From positions 496,001-560,000 of the forward strand of contig NZ_JAFEUV020000002.1 in assembly GCF_017355915.2 (NCBI RefSeq): 64,000 nucleotides of DNA, written 5' to 3'. The position numbers and the translations under genes were made by a program. Shown here one piece after another: positions 1-8,697 of the stretch (its first letter is position 1; every line of letters starts with the position of its first letter). The notes under the pieces are model-generated. The model did not search any database. It was not told where the DNA came from and was given only the letters and a program-made list of their open reading frames with translations. Source of the DNA: Telluribacter roseus (lineage in GTDB: Bacteria; Bacteroidota; Bacteroidia; Cytophagales; Spirosomataceae).

Positions 1-526
1 GCATCCAGCCCCGCCACTTCGACTGGCTGGCACCGTGCCCGATCCAGTCGAGATTGAGGGTGACGAGCATATCGCCGTTAGGCATGGGCACGGGACCGTA
101 CGAGTACTGGTGGTAGTTGCCCGACAGGGGCCATTTGGCAAAGCTGTCGTAGATGTCGGCAATTCCGTCATTGTTGGTGTCGACCAGCTTGGTTACCTCA
201 CCCCGCTGCGTCACCAGAAAGTGGTCACCGCGGTAGTGGAGTCCCAGGGGCTCGTGGAGGCCATGGGCAAAGCGACTGAACAAAGGACGTCCGTTGCCCT
301 TCATGTACGGGTTGCTGATCATCCATACTTCACCCCGACGGGTAGAGGTAGCCAGGCGACCATCCGGTAGCACCGACATCCCACCTATCTCCAGTTCAAC
401 GTTCTCGGGTATGGGCATGGTAATTATGCGGTAGTAGTCGTCCTCGGTGACAGGACGGGCTTTTTGCGCCTGCACGGCGGCAACACTACCTACGGCCAGA
501 ATGGCTGATAAAATTATATTTTTCAT
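1..526 (-). CDS. Exported sorbosone/glucose-dehydrogenase-like propeller protein, N-terminal part
   Basis: This is an incomplete gene read leftward from an ATG at 526 and cut by the window edge after about 175 codons. The first 21 residues form a signal peptide ending in VQAQ. The visible part carries propeller-type blades with phrases such as SVLPDGRLATSTRRGEVW and DTNNDGIADIYD, typical of exported membrane-bound dehydrogenase or PQQ-independent sugar dehydrogenase-like proteins common in Bacteroidota and Planctomycetes. In those families the propeller is often followed by a cytochrome c domain, which cannot be seen here. The gene lies 51 bases downstream of the DUF1080-like/PA14 protein on the same strand, and such proteins are often found together, so the two probably act jointly in the periplasm. 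The substrate is unknown. The exported propeller assignment is fairly safe; the enzyme class is inference. Confidence 0.7.
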   Translation of the reverse strand, partial: MKNIILSAILAVGSVAAVQAQKARPVTEDDYYRIITMPIPENVELEIGGMSVLPDGRLATSTRRGEVWMISNPYMKGNGRPLFSRFAHGLHEPLGLHYRGDHFLVTQRGEVTKLVDTNNDGIADIYDSFAKWPLSGNYHQYSYGPVPMPNGDMLVTLNLDWIGHGASQSKWRGWM

Positions 527-577
527 TTTCACTAGTAGTATGACGTAATCCCAAAGGTGGAGTAATTAGAGGATAGG

Positions 578-2308
578 TTACCAGAACATCGTGTAGCTGG
601 TGGAACCCGTCACCGAGAGCAGCAACTCCTGCTGCCCGCCCGAGGTACGAAGTACCGCTTTGGCCCGCTTATCGAGACGAATGTAGTAGCGATTTTCTAC
701 CTTGTAGAGGCCTTTTTCAACCATTTCGATCTGCTTGCCAGCACCAGCCAATGTATAGAGGGTACCTCCGCTAGGAGTGCCGTCTACGTTGATAGTACGA
801 ACCAGTCCGTCGGTGCCCGGTACCAGGTAATCATGTACCGTAGCCGAGCCTGCCGCGTAGCGCATCATCGGGAAGCCCTGGGCGTCCAGCCGGTAACCCA
901 GGAAGTTGATATCAGCCGAGTCGGGCCAGGCGGTGTTGTCTTTCTTCAGAATCGCTATGCTGCTTTTGCCCGATACGGGTACGGTAAGTCCGGCACTGAA
1001 TAGGAGTTGGGGCTCACCCCGCTCGTACCACATCTCGGTGACGTTGGCAAACTGCCCGCGCCAGGCTTGTAGCAGCGCGCCGCGGTTCAGATCCATGGTG
1101 TAGTGCCACCCGGCGGGGCTACCTACCGATACGCAGTGCGTACGCTTGTACTTTTCGTCGTTGAGCTGTACGAACGAGCGAATCATCTCTGGGCGTCCGG
1201 TTGGGGCTACACCCATATAAGGCTTAGGTGCAGGCACCGGAAGTGACGACAGAGGGTGCAGGTCGTAGGGACGAACGCCGGCCGTTTCGACGCGCAGACC
1301 CAGAGCCGCCGGGCGCCAGGGGAAGCGGGAATAATGCAGGCGGAACTTGTGTGCGCCCTTGTTAAGCTGGACGGAGCCTGTATGCAGATCCTGCGAGGTA
1401 CTTTCACCTGGAGCGATCACCTGCTTGCCATCAATATCCAGCGTCAGGATAGGGCCGGTATAGGCTACCGTGAATATATAGATACCCGATTCCTCCACGT
1501 TCATTTCGCCATCGTATACAGCGTGGAACTCACGCATGCCTGTGCCGATCTCCTGGGTTAGGGTATTGGTTTTCTCTTCGCGTACTACCTTCACCGGCTT
1601 GGGGTTATTCCAGGAGTCGTTGTACAGCTTGTATGACATGTTCTGCAAAGCCAGGGGCTTGCGGTCGCCCAGGAGCTGGTACCCGATGTTACGGAAGGCA
1701 ATGGTACCTTTGGTCACTTCCAGGCTCAGCGCCTGCGGTTCATCTATGGACTTGGCCAGGGGCAGGTACACGCTTTGCTGTACCGTCACGCCATTAAGTA
1801 CCAGGTCATTCAGCAAAGCAGAGCCAGCCTGAGTAGGTACGGAGGCGTCATAGGCCAGTTCGAGCGTTTGCCACAGACCCGGTGCTTTAGCCGCGTTCTG
1901 AGCGGGAAACTGGCTGATAAATCCGGCAGACTGTGCGTTGGGGACAGGCTGCTGACGGCTGTCGGCCAGGCGTACACGCTGACCACCCGGAAGCTGTACA
2001 TATCCCTCGGCTCCCGGAGATAGCATAAATTCCAGTCGGAGCCGCAGGTCCTGGGCTTTTACCTGGGTAGTAAGTGGCGAACCGGGTGTCCCAACCAGTA
2101 CCCCACTACCGGCCTGGGTTTTGACAGAAGATGCATTTTCGGGATGAATAGTAACTCCTCCCTTCACCGACCAGTTGGAACTGGCCTGGCCAAAAGCACT
2201 CAGATCACTCAGGGAAACGGCGGTGTAGTTGCCTTGTTCTGACTGCGCTGAAACCAACAGGGGACACGTGATCAGCAGCAGGTAAATAATTCTGGTTAAA
2301 GAACGCAT
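578..2308 (-). CDS. Exported DUF1080-like/PA14 domain protein of the DUF6797 type
   Basis: A 576-residue exported protein. The ATG at 2308 is preferred over the upstream one at 2344 because the latter lies in a hairpin and would put polar residues before the signal peptide (MRSLTRIIYLLL, cleavage near VSAQ). Residues about 25-215 look like a concanavalin-fold DUF1080 domain (3-keto-disaccharide hydrolase type). Residues about 225-350 look like a PA14 domain (GIYIFTVAYTG, LDIDGKQVI). The C-terminal third (RSFVQLNDEKYKRTHCVSVG) resembles the region that precedes the dehydrogenase and cytochrome modules in large planctomycete-type proteins. It probably binds carbohydrate in the periplasm and works with the downstream propeller protein, which starts 51 bases on. 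Domain calls are by eye and no catalytic residue was assigned. Confidence 0.7.
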   Translation of the reverse strand: MRSLTRIIYLLLITCPLLVSAQSEQGNYTAVSLSDLSAFGQASSNWSVKGGVTIHPENASSVKTQAGSGVLVGTPGSPLTTQVKAQDLRLRLEFMLSPGAEGYVQLPGGQRVRLADSRQQPVPNAQSAGFISQFPAQNAAKAPGLWQTLELAYDASVPTQAGSALLNDLVLNGVTVQQSVYLPLAKSIDEPQALSLEVTKGTIAFRNIGYQLLGDRKPLALQNMSYKLYNDSWNNPKPVKVVREEKTNTLTQEIGTGMREFHAVYDGEMNVEESGIYIFTVAYTGPILTLDIDGKQVIAPGESTSQDLHTGSVQLNKGAHKFRLHYSRFPWRPAALGLRVETAGVRPYDLHPLSSLPVPAPKPYMGVAPTGRPEMIRSFVQLNDEKYKRTHCVSVGSPAGWHYTMDLNRGALLQAWRGQFANVTEMWYERGEPQLLFSAGLTVPVSGKSSIAILKKDNTAWPDSADINFLGYRLDAQGFPMMRYAAGSATVHDYLVPGTDGLVRTINVDGTPSGGTLYTLAGAGKQIEMVEKGLYKVENRYYIRLDKRAKAVLRTSGGQQELLLSVTGSTSYTMFW

Positions 2309-2344
2309 TTGCAAAATAAGTGTACAGTTTACATTTAAACGCAA

Positions 2345-2392
2345 GTTAGCAATAATCCCTGACTGAAACAGCAGTCAGGGATTATTGCTAAC
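2345..2392. terminator. Perfect 21-bp hairpin, probable terminator
   Basis: Positions 2345-2365 and 2372-2392 are exact reverse complements with a 6-base loop. The hairpin lies 32 bases downstream of the NIPSNAP gene stop and just upstream of the DUF1080-like/PA14 gene, both read leftward. No strong T-run follows, so it may terminate transcription, act as a processing stem, or do both. Confidence 0.55.
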
Positions 2393-2424
2393 GAAAACAG
2401 AACTAGTAAAGTATCTTAAAACGC

Positions 2425-3192
2425 TTAGCGTATTGTAGAGAAATCAGTAGGTATCATGTATACCGATTCTACCTTCTCCGTCAGCTTGCCATTGCGCTCC
2501 GAATTGTCGCGGGCTTTAACCCAGGTAGGGTCGTTGCGGAAGTTGTCAAACGCTTTTTTCCCAGCCTCTTCGCTGGGGTGCGCCAGGATGTAGATCAGCG
2601 TGTTTTCCTGGCCTTCGGGTATCCAGTAACCCACGTTGGTCATGCCGTGCTTGGTGAATAGTTTCAGGGTATGATCACGGAAGCGGCTCAGCAGGTCCTG
2701 CATCTTACCGGGGTTGGCTGTATAGGTACGCATCTCGAATACCCGTCCCTTCGGATCTATGGAGGTAGTTTTGAAGGCTGGTGAGAAGTCAGCCGCTTTC
2801 ATGAAGATCTGGTCTACCTTCTTCACGATCTTACCGTCTTTCTCCGACTCGCTGGCTACGCGCTTCCACTCCGGATCAGCGCCGAAGGCTTTCCAGGAAG
2901 CATTGCGGGCTTCCATAGTAGGGTACGACAGGATATAGATCAGTTTGTTATCCGAGTTATCAACAGGTACCCAGTAGCCGGCATTGGTCATACCGTGTTT
3001 TTCAAAAATCTTGGTAGTATGGTTGCGGAAGCGATTCATCAAGGCATCCAGGCGGCCGGGCTCGCAGTAGTAGACGCGTATCTCGTACAAACGCGAGTCA
3101 TCGTTTTTGGCTGAGTTCTGGGCGTAGGTAGGGGTGGTAGTAAGGGCCAGCAGGCACAGGACTGGCAGTAGTAAAGAAGTCAGTACTTTCAT
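2425..3192 (-). CDS. Exported double NIPSNAP family protein
   Basis: A 255-residue protein with a clear signal peptide (cleavage near TYAQ) and two copies of a NIPSNAP dimeric alpha/beta-barrel domain, residues about 35-135 and 148-250. Each copy has an R(F/L)YEIR- or FEMRTY-type first strand, a helix with R-H-T, the segment KHGMTN(A/V)GYW, and an L(I)YIL(S/A)(Y/H)P strand. The repeat is internal and good. NIPSNAP proteins in Bacteroidota are usually periplasmic with no settled activity. The gene stands alone between a 505-base upstream gap and a strong hairpin downstream. Identification of the family is secure; the function is unknown. Confidence 0.85.
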   Translation of the reverse strand: MKVLTSLLLPVLCLLALTTTPTYAQNSAKNDDSRLYEIRVYYCEPGRLDALMNRFRNHTTKIFEKHGMTNAGYWVPVDNSDNKLIYILSYPTMEARNASWKAFGADPEWKRVASESEKDGKIVKKVDQIFMKAADFSPAFKTTSIDPKGRVFEMRTYTANPGKMQDLLSRFRDHTLKLFTKHGMTNVGYWIPEGQENTLIYILAHPSEEAGKKAFDNFRNDPTWVKARDNSERNGKLTEKVESVYMIPTDFSTIR

Positions 3193-3697
3193 AAAACTGA
3201 TGGAATGATGGTAATTGTTTTTTGAGTTAAAGCTTTTGTAATGGTTAGAAGCGGCTGTTCCAGATGCTCCACTTTCACCTACAAAGAAACGGATCGGGTA
3301 GATTTTCTACTCAAAGAAACAGGGCAAACAGCTCCAGTTTTTGTAAAAAGGCAGTATGACAGGTACCTTTTGCTCATGTTCGGGTCATGGATGTATCCGT
3401 TGGCTATTTCTTCTGTACCTGTATTTACTGTTTATCCTCTTTTTTGGAGTATTCATACCGAATTCCTGCCGCCTGAGCTACTTTACCTTTATTTTTTGTA
3501 AAAATCGTAGTTGTTTTGGGATGTTAAAATTGTCGTTTTTTAATATTTAATATTGATAAAGTATTGAAGTGTAGCCGATTGAAAAATAGTTCGGGGAGCT
3601 GAAACATTTTGTACTTTTTTGTCGTACTATGTGTAAAATAGTTCCATCACGAACAGTGATCTGGTTCCTTTGCTCATCTTCAAAAAACACAAAGCCC
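3193..3697. other. Intergenic stretch, AT-rich, nothing firm
   Basis: This gap separates the divergent NIPSNAP and acyl carrier protein genes and must hold both promoters. I found no exact TAnnTTTG box in a convincing position. A short open frame on the plus strand at 3241-3501 has no recognisable protein character and is not called. Confidence 0.4.
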
Positions 3698-3931
3698 ATG
3701 AAACAACGCATTATTACCATCCTTAAAAATTTTGGTGTTGAAGAATCTGCCATTACCGAAGACGCACACTTTATTAAAGACCTGGGTTTTGACAGCCTCG
3801 ATACAGTAGATCTGATGATGCAACTGGAGCAGGAGTTTGTAATAAGCATTCCGGATGAGGATTATGCCAAGATTACAAATATCCGTAGCCTGATGACCTA
3901 TCTGGAAGAGCAGCAGGCTATCACCGCATAA
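3698..3931 (+). CDS. Orphan acyl carrier protein
   Basis: A 77-residue acyl carrier protein. The start at 3698 gives MKQRIITILK, the usual amphipathic first helix; longer frames upstream add non-ACP sequence. The phosphopantetheine site is the DSL in LGFDSLDTVDLMMQ, with Ser33 as the attachment residue. The acidic recognition helix and the C-terminal DYAKITNIRSLMTYLEE match the type II ACP fold. No fabF, fabD or fabG lies next to it, so it is probably not the main fatty acid ACP and may serve a specialised acyl pathway. That last point is inference. A strong terminator follows 35 bases after the stop. Confidence 0.9.
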   Translation: MKQRIITILKNFGVEESAITEDAHFIKDLGFDSLDTVDLMMQLEQEFVISIPDEDYAKITNIRSLMTYLEEQQAITA

Positions 3932-3965
3932 AAATAGTACTTAAGAAATGGTACTGAGGAAATAG

Positions 3966-3998
3966 AAGGGTACGACTTGAGTCGCTACCCTTATTTTT
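3966..3998. terminator. Bidirectional intrinsic terminator
   Basis: Arms 3966-3976 and 3981-3992 pair with one bulged base and a TTGA loop, followed by a T-run on plus. It ends the ACP transcript. The right arm contains the stop codon of the convergent RidA gene, so stem and coding end overlap. Confidence 0.7.
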
Positions 3999-4452
3999 TG
4001 CGTCTCTGAGCAGGAACAGCGGCTATAACGGCTATCTCGATACTGGCTCCTGCCGGTAGGTCGGCTACACCTACGGTAGTACGGGCAGGGTACTGGCCCG
4101 TAAAGTACCTGCCATAGATCTCATTGACCTTTCCAAACTGACTGATATCCTTTATATAAATAGTGGTATTGACTACGTGCGTCAGGTCAAGTCCGGCGGT
4201 AGCCAGTAGCGTCTTGATATTTTCCATGGTCTGGACCGCCTCGGCCTCTAAGCCTCCTTCTACCAGTTTTCGGGTGTCGGGTTTGAGGCCTACTTGTCCG
4301 GCCAGAAACAGCATACCATTGGCCTCCACACCCTGGCTGTATGGGCCTATGGGCACGGGAGCTTTGTCCGTCCTGATTATTTTATGCTGAGCCAGCACCT
4401 GGCCGGATACCATAAGAAGGCCCATCACTACCGGAAGTATCATTTTTTTCAT
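3991..4452 (-). CDS. Exported RidA-family imine deaminase
   Basis: A 153-residue RidA/YjgF/UK114 protein with an N-terminal signal peptide (MKKMILPVV, cleavage near VLAQ). The start at 4452 is chosen because the 12 extra residues of the longer frame are not signal-like. Residues 24-147 are the trimeric chorismate-mutase-like fold. The conserved arginine and glutamate that position the imine are present 15 residues apart (Arg124 in YPARTTVGV, Glu139 in GASIEIAV), as in active RidA members. Cytosolic RidA hydrolyses reactive enamines and imines. An exported form would act in the periplasm, on an unknown substrate. The gene converges on the ACP gene and shares its terminator. Confidence 0.85.
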   Translation of the reverse strand: MKKMILPVVMGLLMVSGQVLAQHKIIRTDKAPVPIGPYSQGVEANGMLFLAGQVGLKPDTRKLVEGGLEAEAVQTMENIKTLLATAGLDLTHVVNTTIYIKDISQFGKVNEIYGRYFTGQYPARTTVGVADLPAGASIEIAVIAAVPAQRRKK

Positions 4453-4582
4453 AAGGTTGGGAGAGGATGTTGGTTTGGGTAAATGCACGAAAGCAAGATA
4501 CTGACTTTTTCAGAAACAACTATTTCTGCCCTTATTAGCTGAATTGTCGCCGCCAAACTACCCGTCTTTTACAGGCATTTCC

Positions 4583-4590
4583 TACTTTTG
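4583..4590 (+). promoter_or_regulatory. Promoter -7 box of gcvT
   Basis: TACTTTTG matches the Bacteroidota -7 consensus TAnnTTTG exactly and sits 23 bases before the gcvT ATG, followed by CACTCGC as in many promoters of the phylum. No good -33 TTTG is seen at the expected spacing. Confidence 0.5.
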
Positions 4591-4613
4591 CACTCGCAAT
4601 AAATTACAATTTG

Positions 4614-5693
4614 ATGAAAACCATCCCACTTCACGACTTACACGTTCAGCTAGGAGCCAAAATGGTACCTTTTGCGGGTTTTGAAATGCCCGTTCGCTAC
4701 AGTTCGGACCTTGATGAGCATCATGCTGTCCGTAATGGTGTAGGCGTGTTTGACGTATCACATATGGGGGAGTTTGTGCTGCGCGGCCCCAAAGCATTAG
4801 ACCTGATCCAGAGAGTATCGGCCAACGATGCCTCAGTACTCTATGACGGAAAAGTACAGTATAGCTACCTGCCCAATGCGGACGGTGGAGTGGTGGATGA
4901 CCTGCTCGTGTACCGCCACCATGCCAATGAGTACATGCTGGTGGTCAATGCGTCCAACATAGAGAAAGACTGGAACTGGATCATGAGCCACAATACCGAA
5001 GAGGTGGAGATGGAGAATGTATCGGACCAGCTGTGTCTGTTTGCGGTGCAGGGGCCCAAAGCCATCGCTACACTTCAGAAACTGACTGATATAGACGTGG
5101 CAGCCATGGAGTACTATACCTTCCAGACGGGTACATTAGCCGGTGTTGAGGGAGTGATCCTGTCAGCTACGGGCTATACCGGAGCGGGTGGATTTGAGGT
5201 ATATGTAGTGAAGGAAAACGCTCAGAAAATATGGGAGGCCCTATTCGAAGCGGGTGCTGAGTTTGGGATCAAGCCCATCGGTCTGGGAGCACGGGACACG
5301 CTACGCCTCGAGAAAGGCTTCTGCCTGTACGGCAATGATATAAGCGATACCACGTCACCCCTGGAAGCCGGACTGGGCTGGGTAACGAAGTTTACAAAGC
5401 CCTTTATCAACTCCGACACGCTTAAAGCCCAGAAGGAGCAGGGCATAGCCCGTAAGCTGGTAGGCTTTGAGATGATAGACCGCGGTATCCCCCGCAGCCA
5501 CTATGAACTGTGTGATGCCGAAGGGAACGTCATTGGTGAAGTAACGTCAGGTACCCAGTCGCCTACGCTTCAGAAAGGCATCGGTATGGGGTATGTACAA
5601 AAAGAGTACAGCCAGCCGGGCTCGGAACTGTTCGTAAAGGTGCGGGAGCGCCTCCTGAAAGCACAGGTCGTAAAAATGCCGTTTGTAAAGTAG
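4614..5693 (+). CDS. gcvT: Glycine cleavage system aminomethyltransferase (T protein)
   Basis: A 359-residue GcvT, the usual bacterial length. It transfers the methylene group from the aminomethyl-lipoyl H protein to tetrahydrofolate, releasing ammonia. The ATG at 4614 gives [20 protein letters not shown], which matches family N-termini. The folate-binding aspartate lies in [12 protein letters not shown] (Asp95/96). [11 protein letters not shown] and [19 protein letters not shown] are further family signatures, and the C-terminal barrel ends with GYV and MPFVK. gcvH and gcvP are not in the window, so the system is scattered, as is common in this phylum. A promoter box lies just upstream. Confidence 0.97.
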   Translation: MKTIPLHDLHVQLGAKMVPFAGFEMPVRYSSDLDEHHAVRNGVGVFDVSHMGEFVLRGPKALDLIQRVSANDASVLYDGKVQYSYLPNADGGVVDDLLVYRHHANEYMLVVNASNIEKDWNWIMSHNTEEVEMENVSDQLCLFAVQGPKAIATLQKLTDIDVAAMEYYTFQTGTLAGVEGVILSATGYTGAGGFEVYVVKENAQKIWEALFEAGAEFGIKPIGLGARDTLRLEKGFCLYGNDISDTTSPLEAGLGWVTKFTKPFINSDTLKAQKEQGIARKLVGFEMIDRGIPRSHYELCDAEGNVIGEVTSGTQSPTLQKGIGMGYVQKEYSQPGSELFVKVRERLLKAQVVKMPFVK

Positions 5694-5871
5694 CGCTTAG
5701 GTTTTAGTAGTTAGGTTGTTAGGGATTAGCTTATACTATACTCTAATTACTGTCTGGCGCCAAAGTATATCACTAACTAATTTATAACAAAGTTTTTATT
5801 TTAAAAGTAAAAGGCCTGTGATGCTGAGCAAGTAGCTATACCTACCTGACGCCTAAGGCCTACCCATCCTC

Positions 5872-6582
5872 ATGAAACAACTTGATGTTTGCCTGACACC
5901 TGACTTGCTGCACCTTCATAAGTTAGATAATTGTATAGTAGTGGTGGCTGATATATTCAGAGCTACCTCCTGCATGGTAACCGGCCTGGCTTACGGGGTA
6001 AAGAGTATTACGCCGGTAGCTACCATAGAAGAGTGTAAGCTACTACAGGACAAAGGGTATATAGCCGCCGCGGAGCGCAATGCACAGATGGTAGAAGGTT
6101 TTGACCTGGGCAACTCCCCGTTCAGCTTCATGAACGAGCGATTCATCGGAGCCAACATAGCCATGACTACCACCAACGGTACCCTGTCCATTGCCAAAGC
6201 CAGACCCGTGGCCGTAAAGGTACTGGTCGGAGCTTTCCTGAATCTGGGAGCTCTGGCTAATCATCTCCGCTCGGAGCCCTATGATATACTGGTGCTATGT
6301 GCCGGCTGGAAGGGGCGCCCTAATCTGGAAGATACGCTGTTTGCGGGAGCGCTGGCCGAGGCTCTTAAAGAGGAGTACATGATTATGGAGGATAGCACCA
6401 TTATGGCTCAGCGGATGTACCAGCAGGGCAGAGATAACCTGCTCTCGTGCGTGTCTAACTCCTCGCACGTGCGGCGTTTGCACCGGTTGGGTATCCACAA
6501 GGATATCGCTTACTCGCTACAGACCGATCTGTACGATGTGGTACCGGTACTGAGAGGGAACTCTCTGGTAGCAATGCATTAA
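5872..6582 (+). CDS. comB: 2-phosphosulfolactate phosphatase
   Basis: A 236-residue ComB family protein. Signatures seen are VVADIFRATSCMV near residue 25, AAERN, GFDLGNSP, TTTNGT and VLCAGWKGRPNLEDTLFAGAL. The enzyme dephosphorylates 2-phosphosulfolactate to sulfolactate, a step first described in coenzyme M synthesis and present in many bacteria that do not make that coenzyme. In Bacteroidota a link to cysteate and sulfonolipid supply is plausible but is inference. Its partners ComA and ComC are not nearby. The gene follows gcvT by 178 bases, and I see no sign that they form an operon. Confidence 0.93.
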   Translation: MKQLDVCLTPDLLHLHKLDNCIVVVADIFRATSCMVTGLAYGVKSITPVATIEECKLLQDKGYIAAAERNAQMVEGFDLGNSPFSFMNERFIGANIAMTTTNGTLSIAKARPVAVKVLVGAFLNLGALANHLRSEPYDILVLCAGWKGRPNLEDTLFAGALAEALKEEYMIMEDSTIMAQRMYQQGRDNLLSCVSNSSHVRRLHRLGIHKDIAYSLQTDLYDVVPVLRGNSLVAMH

Positions 6583-6683
6583 GAGAGTTGTGTCTGCCGT
6601 CCAGCATAAATAAGGTAGTAAGAGTTGACAGGTTGTCGTCTTTTATTCGTTTCAGTGGTTAGTGTTTGTTGTTACCTGGTGTT

Positions 6684-8624
6684 ATGTCAAAAGCTTTTAC
6701 AAAGGTCATTTTAGGAATATTACTCAGTACGGCTCTGCGGGTACAGGCACAGGAGGTGCCCACTACTCCACAGACCGATACCACTCTCTCCCGGACTCCC
6801 GGCCGTAATGTAGTTACGCCACTTAATACAACTACACTTCCTATTCTGAATGATACGGTAGCGCCACAGGGGCGGAATGTTGTAACGCCGATCCTCTCCA
6901 ACGGACTGCCCATACTCGATCCGGATTCTACCCGAGCCACTACTACCCAGGGAGATAGTATTCAAAGCGCCGCCCGTATCTTGACGGGGGATGTGTCGTA
7001 TCTGTCGGTATGCGCGGGTACTACCATACAGGTACCTTTTACGCCTACGGGCACTTTCAATGCGGATAACTCCTTTCTGGTGCAGCTCATTGACGCCAGT
7101 AATAACTTTATAGTCATATCGGCTCCTACTAAGTCAGGGCCGATCAGTGCGGTCATACCAGCTGATAAAAGGGGCGGGCATCAGTATCGCCTCAGGGTAG
7201 TATCTACCAGTCCGGCCATACTGGGTAATGAGGTGTCTATACGCCTGCTTTCAGCTCCTACGGCCAGACTGGAAACCGGTGACGGTTCTGCGTCCTCGCG
7301 TATCATGCCCGGGCAGGAGGCGCAACTGCGGGTCAACCTGACCGGAAGTGGCCCCTGGTCGTTTCGGGTATCGGATGGCACTGTAGTTCGCGAGACGCTT
7401 AGCAACCCCTACTATTACTCCATCAGGCCGGAGCAAATTCAGGCGTACCGGCTGACGGGCGTCGCCAATGCCTGCGGTAGTGGTACCGTCAATGGAGAAG
7501 TAATCGTGAATGTGGATCCCAATCCGGAGCCACGGCTCGCGCTGAAAGATGCCGAAAAAGGCTTCCGTGTGTGTTCGGATACCCCCTTCCAGGTATCATT
7601 TAGTGCTACCGGAAAATACAAAGCCGGTAATAATTTCGTAGTGCAGATGGCCGATGCCGATGGTGTATTCAAAAATATCTCTCAGGTTGATACCATGGGA
7701 CCCATCATAGCCCAGCTGCCAGCGGGCTTTAAGGCCGGACAGTACCGCCTGCGGGTGGCCGCGTCCGCTCCTCAGCTATTCAGTGATACAGCTACCATCA
7801 TGGTGGCAGCCCCTACACATACTGTGTTACAAAGTGACTCCCTATCGGTCAAAGAAGGAGAGAGCGCTGACCTGACGCTACGCTTCACGGGAGGAGGTCC
7901 CTGGTTTGTACTGCTGTCGGATGGTACTTATGAGAATAACATTCTTACATCGCCCCATACTTTAAAGGTAAATCCTGCCAACCCCACCAACTACCAGATC
8001 ACCTCAGCGGGTGGCTTATGTGGAGTCGGAAGCTTCTCCGGTAAGGCGCATGTATTCGTGAAGGTACCTCCTTCGACCATCAGTATGGGTAGCCCCTCGC
8101 AGAGTATCATCTGCTCGGGAGGTGAGGTGGAAGTACCCTTTACGTACACGGGACGATTCTACGCGGCCAATAAGTACATCGTTCAGATCGCCGACGAAAA
8201 CGGAAACTGGGTGAACCTGCCAACGACTGGCAAAGAGAGCCCGCTAAAAGTAAAAGTGACGCCTTCCTTCATGAGTGATACGATCAGTGCTCAGCGCCTG
8301 CGCATCATGGCTACGGCACCTTCGGTAGTGAGCGAGCCGCGTGAGATCAAAGTTATTGCACCCGATGCGGCCATTGGTGAAGTATCAGGTCGTGGAGTCA
8401 TAGCAGGTGGGGGCTCTACCCGCATCCGGCTCAGGTTTAAGAATGGCTTACCTCCCTGGTCATTTACCCTATCGGATGGCACTACTGTACAGGGGACATT
8501 CCTGAATCCGTACCTGATCACGGTTTCGCCCACGGCTACGTCCGAGTTTACAATCAGCTCGTTGAAAAGTGCCTGCGGGAGTGGAACCAGTATGGGAAGT
8601 GCCCTGATTACGGTTGAGAAATAG
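6684..8624 (+). CDS. Secreted protein with three tandem ~180-residue repeats
   Basis: A 646-residue exported protein; the ATG at 6684 starts a signal peptide ending VQAQ near residue 23. A threonine-rich linker with a short duplicated phrase (GRNVVTP...LPIL, residues 40-78) follows. Then come three homologous units at about 105-278, 292-461 and 472-646. Each unit starts near a cysteine (Cys110, 297, 477), has an (N/A)xxxVQ(L/M/I)xDxxxxF strand and a Y/QRLR(V/I)xxxxP segment, then GPW or PPW with SDGT, and ends near a second cysteine in A/LCGxG (Cys264, 446, 631). Each unit looks like two immunoglobulin-like beta-sandwiches with a conserved cysteine pair. There is no T9SS sorting tail and no lipobox. 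I do not recognise a named family; a surface or adhesion role is a guess. Confidence 0.75.
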   Translation: MSKAFTKVILGILLSTALRVQAQEVPTTPQTDTTLSRTPGRNVVTPLNTTTLPILNDTVAPQGRNVVTPILSNGLPILDPDSTRATTTQGDSIQSAARILTGDVSYLSVCAGTTIQVPFTPTGTFNADNSFLVQLIDASNNFIVISAPTKSGPISAVIPADKRGGHQYRLRVVSTSPAILGNEVSIRLLSAPTARLETGDGSASSRIMPGQEAQLRVNLTGSGPWSFRVSDGTVVRETLSNPYYYSIRPEQIQAYRLTGVANACGSGTVNGEVIVNVDPNPEPRLALKDAEKGFRVCSDTPFQVSFSATGKYKAGNNFVVQMADADGVFKNISQVDTMGPIIAQLPAGFKAGQYRLRVAASAPQLFSDTATIMVAAPTHTVLQSDSLSVKEGESADLTLRFTGGGPWFVLLSDGTYENNILTSPHTLKVNPANPTNYQITSAGGLCGVGSFSGKAHVFVKVPPSTISMGSPSQSIICSGGEVEVPFTYTGRFYAANKYIVQIADENGNWVNLPTTGKESPLKVKVTPSFMSDTISAQRLRIMATAPSVVSEPREIKVIAPDAAIGEVSGRGVIAGGGSTRIRLRFKNGLPPWSFTLSDGTTVQGTFLNPYLITVSPTATSEFTISSLKSACGSGTSMGSALITVEK

Positions 8625-8697
8625 GACTGTCAGGAATAGCCAAATAAATACCTGAATCTGTACAACATCTGGACATTTAAGTGAGTTTGTACAAAGT

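Noticed and set aside
3241-3501. 86-codon open frame upstream of the ACP gene
   Set aside because: The sequence is AT-driven and aromatic-rich with no domain or signal peptide logic.
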